Shown here: positions 1-5,540 of the stretch, one piece after another
How the letters are laid out: each line of letters begins with the position of its first letter
Numbering within the stretch: the first letter of the stretch is position 1
From: JAWPNA01 sp045402695
GTDB taxonomy: Bacteria; Acidobacteriota; Polarisedimenticolia; JACPZX01; DASXTC01
Direction of reading: 5' to 3'
Assembly (NCBI GenBank): GCA_045402695.1
Contig: JAWPNA010000492.1
Span: 1-6,806 of the forward strand
DNA length: 6,806 bases
Notes under the pieces: generated by a model
The model's database searches: none
What the model was told of the DNA's origin: nothing
What the model saw: only the letters and a program-made list of their open reading frames with translations
Translations under genes and position numbers: made by a program

Positions 1-1
1 C

Positions 2-478
2 TCGATGTTCCGCGCCTACTGGAACAAGAAGGAGATGTACGACTCGCGGTTCCATCATGGCTGGTACTACTCCGGAGATAGGGCCCGGATGGACGAGGGG
101 GGCTACTTCTGGTTCGTGGGCCGCACCGATGACGTGATCAACACGGCTGGGCATTTAGTCGGCCCGTTCGAGGTGGAGAGCGCCCTGATCGAGCACCCCG
201 CGGTGGCCGAGGCCGGCGTCATCGGCAAGCCCGACGAGGAACGCATGGAGATCGTGAAGGCGTTCGTGTCGCTCAAGGACGGCCACGTCCCTTCGGAGGA
301 ACTCAAGAAGGAGATCAAGGAGTTCGTGCGCAAGCGGCTCGCGGCCCACGCCTACCCGCGCGAGATCGAGTTCCTGCAGTCGCTGCCCAAGACCCGCTCG
401 GGAAAGATCATGAGGCGCCTTCTGAAGGCCCGCGAGCTGGGCCTGCCCGAAGGCGACACGTCCACACTGGAGGACTGA
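2..478 (+). CDS. Acetyl/acyl-CoA synthetase (AMP-forming), C-terminal part, 5' end off window
   Basis: This is the C-terminal end of an ANL-superfamily acyl-CoA synthetase, which adenylates a carboxylic acid with ATP and then forms the CoA thioester in the cytoplasm. Only about 158 residues of a family length of roughly 550-650 are present. The reading frame is open to the window edge, so the Met at position 5 is very unlikely to be the start. Visible motifs, numbered from that Met, are the A7 motif YYSGD (21-25), whose Asp contacts the AMP ribose; the A8 hinge GRTDDVINTAGH (39-50); the segment GPFEVESALIEHPAVAEA; and the A10 motif PKTRSGKIMRR. Lys134 in A10 is the adenylation lysine, the usual target of regulatory acetylation. 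The GPFEVESAL segment and the ending GLPEGDTSTLED look most like AcsA-type acetyl or short/medium-chain acyl-CoA synthetases. Acyl specificity cannot be read without the N-terminal domain. The aminotransferase gene follows after 15 bases, so the two may be co-transcribed. Confidence 0.92.
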   Translation, partial: SMFRAYWNKKEMYDSRFHHGWYYSGDRARMDEGGYFWFVGRTDDVINTAGHLVGPFEVESALIEHPAVAEAGVIGKPDEERMEIVKAFVSLKDGHVPSEELKKEIKEFVRKRLAAHAYPREIEFLQSLPKTRSGKIMRRLLKARELGLPEGDTSTLED

Positions 479-493
479 CTCCCTGGGAATCCA

Positions 494-1567
494 ATGCCGC
501 CACATGTGAAGCTGTTCATCCCTGGCCCAACCGAAGTGCGCGCGGATGTGCTCGCGGAGATGGCCCGACCACTCATCAGCCACCGCGGAGCCGAGATGGC
601 CGCGCTGCATCGCAACGTGAGCGAGCAGGCCGCCGCCATCATGTTCACCTCGCATCCCGTGCTGCTGTCCACGAGCAGCGCCACCGGCCTGATGGAAGGA
701 GGCATCAGGAACGCCGTGGAACGCCGCGTCCTGTCGCTCGTGTGCGGCGCGTTCTCGGAGCGCTGGCACCGGATCGCGCTGGACTGCGGCAAGGAGGCCG
801 ACGCGCTGTCGGTCCCGTGGGGACAGGCGATCCGCCCCGAGGAGGTGAACGCCCGGCTCGCATCGGGCAAGTACGATGCCCTGACGATGGCGCACAACGA
901 GACCTCCACGGGCATCGCCAACCCTCTGGCCGGGATCGCGCAGGTCATGAAGGAATACCCCGACGTCGCCTTCATGGTGGACTCCGTGTCGTCCCTGGGC
1001 GGGATGCCGCTGAAGGTGAACGAGATGGGAATCGATCTGTGTCTGGCCAGCGTGCAAAAGGCACTCGCCCTGCCGCCGGGTTTTTCCATTGCATCGGTGT
1101 CGCCTAAGATCATCGATCGCTCGCGCCGCGCCAAGGGGAAGGGCTTCTACTTCGACTTCGCCCGGATGGTGGACAAGGCGGCGCAGGGCCAGGCGACCAT
1201 CACGCCGTCGGTCTCACACATGTTCGCGATGCGCAAGCAGTTCGCGCACATTCTCGAGGAGGGGATGGAGCGTCGATGGGCGCGCCACACGCAGATGGCC
1301 CGGATCGTGCGCGCCTGGGCGAAGGAGCGATTCGCCCTGTTCGCCGACGAGGCTCACGCGTCCGACACACTCACCTGCATCAGCAACACGCGCGGCGGCG
1401 GCATCTCCGAGATGATCGCCAGCCTGCGCTCCGAAGGAATGCTGATCGGCAACGGCTACGGGGATTTGAAGGAAAAGACGTTCCGTATCGCGCACCTGGG
1501 CGAGCTGACACCCGCCGACGTGGGCGATCTTCTCGCCGCCATCGACCGGCACCTGGGGATCTCCTGA
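494..1567 (+). CDS. Class V PLP-dependent aminotransferase, probable phosphoserine aminotransferase role
   Basis: A complete 357-residue fold-type I aminotransferase of class V (alanine-/serine-glyoxylate aminotransferase branch). The family signatures are in order: FIPGPTEV (8-15), SHRGAEM (29-35), the cofactor-binding loop SSATG (61-65), HNETSTG (134-140), the PLP-ring Asp163 in MVDSVSSLGG, the Schiff-base Lys189 in SVQKALALPPG, TPSVSHMFA (237-245), and Arg331 in FRIAHLGE, which is expected to bind the substrate carboxylate. Length is normal and no key residue is missing. The start lies just before the conserved PGPTEV motif, as in relatives; the ribosome site is weak (GGGAA, 485-489). The stop overlaps the serA start by one base, implying translational coupling. 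This pairing supports conversion of 3-phosphohydroxypyruvate and glutamate to phosphoserine, the SerC reaction, although this is not the classical SerC subfamily. Serine- or alanine-glyoxylate transamination is the main alternative. Family assignment is strong; the substrate is inferred from context. Confidence 0.88.
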   Translation: MPPHVKLFIPGPTEVRADVLAEMARPLISHRGAEMAALHRNVSEQAAAIMFTSHPVLLSTSSATGLMEGGIRNAVERRVLSLVCGAFSERWHRIALDCGKEADALSVPWGQAIRPEEVNARLASGKYDALTMAHNETSTGIANPLAGIAQVMKEYPDVAFMVDSVSSLGGMPLKVNEMGIDLCLASVQKALALPPGFSIASVSPKIIDRSRRAKGKGFYFDFARMVDKAAQGQATITPSVSHMFAMRKQFAHILEEGMERRWARHTQMARIVRAWAKERFALFADEAHASDTLTCISNTRGGGISEMIASLRSEGMLIGNGYGDLKEKTFRIAHLGELTPADVGDLLAAIDRHLGIS

Positions 1568-3150
1568 TGAGGCGAGTGCTGATCACGGACGAGGTTTCCC
1601 AGCGCGCGCTCGATCGCTTCAAGGCCGAGAAGGATCTGGCTGTCGAGTACCTCCCTGGCCTTCCCGCGGACGAATTGAAGAGAATCATCCCCGGGTTCAC
1701 CGCGCTGGTCGTGCGCAGCCAGACGAAGGTCACGGCAGCGGTCATCGAAGCCGCTTCGCATCTGATGGTGATCGGCCGGGCCGGCACCGGCGTGGACAAC
1801 GTGGACATGGAGGCCGCCACACGAGCCGGCATCGTCGTGATGAACGTGCCGGGCGGCAATACCGTGTCGGCGGCCGAGCACACCTTCGCGATGCTCCTGG
1901 CGATGGCGCGTGGCATCCCGTCCGCCGACCGCTCCATGCGCGCGGGGCGCTGGGAGCGCGGCCGCTTCGTGGGCTCCGAGCTGGAGGGGAAGGTACTCGG
2001 CGTGCTGGGCATGGGGAAAGTGGGCCGCGAAGTGGCCCACCGCGCGCGAGCCTTCGGGATGGAGGTCATCGCCTACGACCCCTTCGTCTCCGCCGAGGAC
2101 GTGCAGCGCTCCCAGACGGGCTTCGTGCCGGTGGAGGAGATCTTCCGCCGGTCCGACTTCATCACCGTGCACACACCGTTGACGCCCGAGACCCGGTATC
2201 TCCTGGGCGACAAGCAGATCGCCTCCTGCAAGCCGGGGGTGAGGATCGTGAACTGCGCGCGCGGAGGCATCGTGGACGAAAAGGCGCTCTTGAGGCATCT
2301 CGGGTCGGGACACGTAGCAGGAGCGGCTCTCGACGTGTACGAGGAAGAGCCCCCGAAGAATCTCCCGTTTTTGGAGATGGACAACGTCGTGCTGACACCG
2401 CACCTGGCGGCCTCCACGGCCGAGGCGCAGGAGAAGGTGGCGGTCATCATCGCGGAGCAGATCTGCGACTACCTGCGCGAAGGGGTGGCGCGCAACGCCG
2501 TCAACGTGACGCCGATGGATCCCAAGGTGCGCGAGCGCGTGGCTCCTTACCTCGCCCTGGCCGAGAAACTGGGTCGCTTCCAGGCACAGATGACCGAGGG
2601 GCACCTCGTACAGGTGACGGTCGAGTACAGCGGCGAGATACCGTCTCAGGCCCTGCCCGCTCTCACGGTCGCCGTTTTGAAGGGGTACTTCGAGCGCTTC
2701 CTGTCGGGCCCGGTGAACGCGGTGAACGCCGCCTACATCGCGAAAGAACGCGGCATCCGTCTCAACGAGGTGAGGACCACGGAGCCGCAGGATTACATCA
2801 ACCTGATCACCACAGTCTTCGAGAGCGGAGCGAGGCGGCAGGCCATCGCCGGCACCGTCTTCGGCCGCAACCTCCCTCGCATCGTCAGGCTGGACGGTTT
2901 CCGCTTCGACGCCATGCCCGAGGGGGAGCTGTTGCTGGTGTCCAACGACGACCGGCCCGGGATCGTGGGGATGGTCGGCTCGCTTCTGGGCGCCCACCAG
3001 GTCAACATCGCCTACATGTCGCTGGGGCGCGACCGGATCGGGGGGCACGCCATCGCCGTCATCAACATCGACTCGAGCCTTCCCGCCGCCGTGGCCGACG
3101 AGTTGCGCGGGATGCCGGGCATCCTGTGGGTGAAGACAGTGCGCTTGTGA
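1567..3150 (+). CDS. serA: D-3-phosphoglycerate dehydrogenase, long form with ASB and ACT domains
   Basis: The first enzyme of serine biosynthesis, oxidising 3-phosphoglycerate to 3-phosphohydroxypyruvate with NAD+. The 527 residues match the long form. The split substrate-binding domain carries GRAGTGVDNVD (70-80). The Rossmann domain has GMGKVG (148-153) with an acidic end of the second strand at YDPF (170-173). Catalytic residues are Arg232 in NCARGG, Glu261 in DVYEEEP and His279 in TPHLAAS. An intervening ASB domain spans about 315-450, and a C-terminal ACT domain about 455-527 carries DDRPGIVG and VNIAYMSLGR. These domains usually mediate tetramer assembly and, in some relatives, serine feedback inhibition; whether this enzyme is inhibited cannot be read. 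The start ATG overlaps the upstream stop (TGATG), with a GGGGA ribosome site at 1555-1559. The frame is open for 97 more codons upstream, but that stretch lies inside the aminotransferase and resembles no SerA N-terminus. The gene ends one base from the convergent peptidase gene. Confidence 0.96.
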   Translation: MRRVLITDEVSQRALDRFKAEKDLAVEYLPGLPADELKRIIPGFTALVVRSQTKVTAAVIEAASHLMVIGRAGTGVDNVDMEAATRAGIVVMNVPGGNTVSAAEHTFAMLLAMARGIPSADRSMRAGRWERGRFVGSELEGKVLGVLGMGKVGREVAHRARAFGMEVIAYDPFVSAEDVQRSQTGFVPVEEIFRRSDFITVHTPLTPETRYLLGDKQIASCKPGVRIVNCARGGIVDEKALLRHLGSGHVAGAALDVYEEEPPKNLPFLEMDNVVLTPHLAASTAEAQEKVAVIIAEQICDYLREGVARNAVNVTPMDPKVRERVAPYLALAEKLGRFQAQMTEGHLVQVTVEYSGEIPSQALPALTVAVLKGYFERFLSGPVNAVNAAYIAKERGIRLNEVRTTEPQDYINLITTVFESGARRQAIAGTVFGRNLPRIVRLDGFRFDAMPEGELLLVSNDDRPGIVGMVGSLLGAHQVNIAYMSLGRDRIGGHAIAVINIDSSLPAAVADELRGMPGILWVKTVRL

Positions 3151-3151
3151 G

Positions 3152-5215
3152 CTATGGGGACGGGGGGGACGGGGGGGACAGGGGTGACTTCGGCATGACG
3201 TGCTCGTCGTACCAGGCGAGGTATCTCTCAAGCCGGTCCCGCCGGAAGCTGGGCCGACGGAGCCCGTGGTACTCGCCCGGGTAGATGACGAGCCGCGTGT
3301 CGCGCCCGAGGCTCCTGAGGGTCTGGTACATCTGCTCGGAGTTCAGCAGCGGCACATTGAAGTCCTTTTCGCCGCACAGGAACAGCGTCGGGGTCACGAT
3401 GCGATCGGCGTGCAGGAACGGGAAGGAGTTCTTCATCCAGAGGTCCGCGGTCTTCCATGGCGGGCCCAGCTCCGCTTCGTACTCGCGGATGTACTGATCG
3501 GTCCCGTAGCCGGCCAGGATGTTCGAGATGCTCGCGCCCGACACCGCGGCCTTGAAGCGCGTGTCCTGCGCGATGACGTAGTTGGTGAGCATGCCTCCGT
3601 AGCTCCAGCCGCCCACGCCCAAGTGGTCGGGGTCGGCGATCCCCCGGGCCACGAGATGGTCGACCGCGGCCAGGACATCTTGCGCGTCCTTGTTCCCCCA
3701 GTCGGCGTAGATGGCCCTCTGGAACTCCTCTCCACGGCCCGAGCTCCCACGCGGGTTGGCGGCCACCACCGCGTAGCCGCGCGCCGCGAAGAGCTGCCAC
3801 TCGAGATCGAACTCCCGCTGGAACTGGCCCACCGGCCCACCGTGGATCATCAACAGCGTGGGATAGCGGCGCCCCGGCTCGTACGCCGGCGGCTCGACGA
3901 GGAGGCCATTGATGACCGTGCCGTCCTTGCTCTTGAAGGAGATGTCCTCAAGAGGGGCGAGCCTCACCTTCGAGAGCAGTTCCTCGTTCTGGCGGGAGAG
4001 CGCGCGCGGCTCCGACCCTTCCTCGATTCCGACCAGCTCGGAGGGAGCACGGGCGGTCGTCGCAAGCAGGGCGATCTTGCCGGACGGCCCCACGGCGAAA
4101 TCCTCCACGACGCGATCGCCTCTGAGCAGGCGATCGTCCAGCCGCTCGAGCTTGCCGCCCGAGTATTCAACCCTCGCCAGGTGTACGCTGCGATCATCCT
4201 CGAGGAGAAAGAGAATCGAGGATCCGCCGGCCGACCAGGCGGGCCGGGTGGCGTTCCTGTCCAGGCGCGGCGCGAGCAGGCGTGGCGATCCGCCCTCAGC
4301 GGGGATGACCGCGATCTGGGTCAACGCGTAGTAGATGAGACGTTGCGGTCCACCCTGCACGTACGCGATCGACTTGCCGTCGGGGCTCCATGCGGGACGG
4401 CTCTCCCAGTCCGGATCGCAGTCGGGGACATCGTTCACCGTGAGCCGTCGCGGCTCGGCCCCCGGCTTCGCCTCGATGACATACAGATCCCAGTTGTTGT
4501 GCCGATCGAACTCCTCTCCTCTCTTGCTGGCGAACACGATCGATGACCCGTCGGGAGACCAGGCCGGCAGCGCTTCGTTGAAGCCCCCTGGAGTGAGCGG
4601 GGCCGCCTTGCGGGTCTCCACGTCGAACAGGTACAGGTGCGCGCGCTCTCTTCGCAGGTAGCCTTCCTCATCCTGCTTGAACTGGAAGCGGTCGATCACG
4701 ATCGGCCTGGGAGGCTTCTCGTCGTCTTTCGTCGCGGCGCGGTCCAGGTCGTCGGGATCGGGCTCCTCCACGATCAGGGCCAGCCTCCCGCCGTCCGGAG
4801 ACCAGACGTAGTCGAGGACGTCCCCTTTGAAGTCGGTCAGCCGCCGCGCCTCGCCTCCCGCGCGGCTCATGATCCACACTTGGTCCACCTCGGGATCGGC
4901 CCCGCGCCCCGACAGAAACGCGAGGTACTTTCCGTCAGGGCTGAAGCGCGGGGTGCTCTCGCTCTGCTTGGTGAAGGTCAACTGGTGAGTCTGCGCGCCG
5001 TCCCAGCTCGCCATCCAGATATCCGTGGTCCGCTTGTCCGCGGTGGTGTCCACCGTCCTGACGGCGTAGGCGACCCACTTGCCATCGGGGGAGATCGCAG
5101 GCTGGATCACCTCGCGAAGCTGCGAGAGGTCGTCGAGCGTGAGCAGGCGCGTATCGGCCCCCGGCGTGATCGAGGCGGCCGCGAGCCAGACCGCCGTCGC
5201 GGCGAGACGCCTCAT
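3152..5215 (-). CDS. Exported S9-family (prolyl oligopeptidase-like) serine peptidase
   Basis: A 687-residue S9 peptidase, of the acylaminoacyl-peptidase/dipeptidyl-peptidase-like type, that probably trims peptides outside the cytoplasm. The N-terminus (MRRL followed by a short Ala-rich hydrophobic stretch to about residue 20) looks like a Sec signal peptide with a loose cleavage site near PGA-D. Residues about 25-410 form a beta-propeller with TolB/PD40-type repeats: SPDGKWVAY (42-50), SPDGKYLAF (92-100), SPDGGRLAL, SPDGSSIVF and SPDGKSIAY. The alpha/beta-hydrolase domain (about 425-672) has the oxyanion segment HGGP (458-461) and the triad Ser538 in GGWSYGG, Asp618 in GEKDFNVP and His650 in GEYHG. 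The frame extends to 5407, but that extension overlaps the upstream gene and is Arg-rich. The chosen start has GAGGT at 5222-5226, six bases away, and overlaps the upstream stop (ATGA). The last ten or so residues are a low-complexity Ser-Pro tail encoded by a G/C-run repeat. Exact substrate specificity is unknown. Confidence 0.94.
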   Translation of the reverse strand: MRRLAATAVWLAAASITPGADTRLLTLDDLSQLREVIQPAISPDGKWVAYAVRTVDTTADKRTTDIWMASWDGAQTHQLTFTKQSESTPRFSPDGKYLAFLSGRGADPEVDQVWIMSRAGGEARRLTDFKGDVLDYVWSPDGGRLALIVEEPDPDDLDRAATKDDEKPPRPIVIDRFQFKQDEEGYLRRERAHLYLFDVETRKAAPLTPGGFNEALPAWSPDGSSIVFASKRGEEFDRHNNWDLYVIEAKPGAEPRRLTVNDVPDCDPDWESRPAWSPDGKSIAYVQGGPQRLIYYALTQIAVIPAEGGSPRLLAPRLDRNATRPAWSAGGSSILFLLEDDRSVHLARVEYSGGKLERLDDRLLRGDRVVEDFAVGPSGKIALLATTARAPSELVGIEEGSEPRALSRQNEELLSKVRLAPLEDISFKSKDGTVINGLLVEPPAYEPGRRYPTLLMIHGGPVGQFQREFDLEWQLFAARGYAVVAANPRGSSGRGEEFQRAIYADWGNKDAQDVLAAVDHLVARGIADPDHLGVGGWSYGGMLTNYVIAQDTRFKAAVSGASISNILAGYGTDQYIREYEAELGPPWKTADLWMKNSFPFLHADRIVTPTLFLCGEKDFNVPLLNSEQMYQTLRSLGRDTRLVIYPGEYHGLRRPSFRRDRLERYLAWYDEHVMPKSPLSPPSPPSP
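3156..3184 (+). repeat. G-run tandem repeat (GGGGGGGAC) with G-quadruplex pattern at the convergent gene junction
   Basis: Four G-runs of 4, 7, 7 and 4 bases are separated by AC, AC and ACA, with two exact copies of the nonamer GGGGGGGAC at 3162-3170 and 3171-3179. Short loops and runs of four or more guanines fit the standard G-quadruplex pattern on the plus strand. On the minus strand the same bases encode the Ser-Pro tail of the S9 peptidase and end next to its TAG stop. On the plus strand the tract begins six bases after the serA stop. It could fold in the serA transcript or in DNA at the point where the operons meet. Confidence 0.8.
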
Positions 5216-5517
5216 TCGCCGACCTCGAACTCGATTCCGCCGGCCAGGCGCGCCGTGACGTTGTACAGCAGCGCCATGATCATCCCGCCGAAGAAACCCA
5301 CCACGCCGTACAGGATCGGCATGATCACAATCCCGGCCACGCCGAAGATCATCCCCGCGAGCCCCGCCACATTTTGGTCCCCGACCGGATTCAGGGCGGC
5401 GGCGCACGAGGCGAAGAGGGCGACGCAGATCCCGGCGATGAGCCCGAGCGCCGTGTACATGATCCCCAGGACCTTGCCGCAGGACAGGACATCCACGCGT
5501 CTCAAGACCTTCTTCAT
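5212..5517 (-). CDS. Small membrane protein, DUF3566-like
   Basis: A 101-residue hydrophobic protein of unknown function. The short N-terminus begins MKKVLRRVDVLSCGKVLG. A first membrane segment spans about 17-40 and a second hydrophobic block about 51-86 is glycine-rich and could form one long or two short helices. The C-terminus reads LLYNVTARLAGGIEFEV. The RRVD opening and the YN-A-x-x-GGIE ending recall DUF3566 membrane proteins, although the middle is diverged, so this is a family-level guess. It has three cysteines (13, 31, 38). The frame remains open far upstream into the preceding gene, but that extension is Arg-rich and non-membrane. The ATG at 5517 has an excellent AGGAGG site six bases away, which fixes the start. 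The gene begins 23 bases after the upstream stop and shares four bases with the peptidase start, so it is probably translationally coupled to the peptidase. Confidence 0.82.
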   Translation of the reverse strand: MKKVLRRVDVLSCGKVLGIMYTALGLIAGICVALFASCAAALNPVGDQNVAGLAGMIFGVAGIVIMPILYGVVGFFGGMIMALLYNVTARLAGGIEFEVGE

Positions 5518-5523
5518 GCCGAT

Positions 5524-5529
5524 CCTCCT
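5524..5529 (-). promoter_or_regulatory. Shine-Dalgarno site deciding the small membrane protein start
   Basis: On the minus strand this reads AGGAGG, six bases before the ATG at 5517. It is the best ribosome-binding site in the window and sits in the 23-base gap after the DUF3999-like gene. It rules out the longer upstream-extended frame as the real protein. Confidence 0.85.
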
Positions 5530-5540
5530 CGTAGGAGACT

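Noticed and set aside
1276..1566. 97-codon in-frame upstream extension of serA
   Set aside because: It lies wholly inside the aminotransferase gene in another frame, is Arg-rich, and the SerA-like sequence begins exactly at MRRVLITDEV with its own ribosome site.
3111..3123. Small inverted repeat GATGC-CGG-GCATC near the end of serA as a terminator
   Set aside because: The five-base stem lies inside the serA coding region with no T-run after it, so it is not a credible intrinsic terminator on its own.
1456..3231. 591-codon open frame antisense to serA
   Set aside because: It is His/Arg/Gly-rich with no recognisable motif. It mirrors the codon structure of serA, as is common in GC-rich genes.
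3200..4546. 448-codon plus-strand open frame opposite the peptidase
   Set aside because: The opposite strand encodes a complete S9 peptidase with its triad, while this frame has only low-complexity GC-driven composition.
5216..5407. 64-codon N-terminal extension of the S9 peptidase
   Set aside because: It overlaps the small membrane protein gene, is Arg-rich and would bury the signal peptide. The ATG at 5215 has GAGGT at good spacing.
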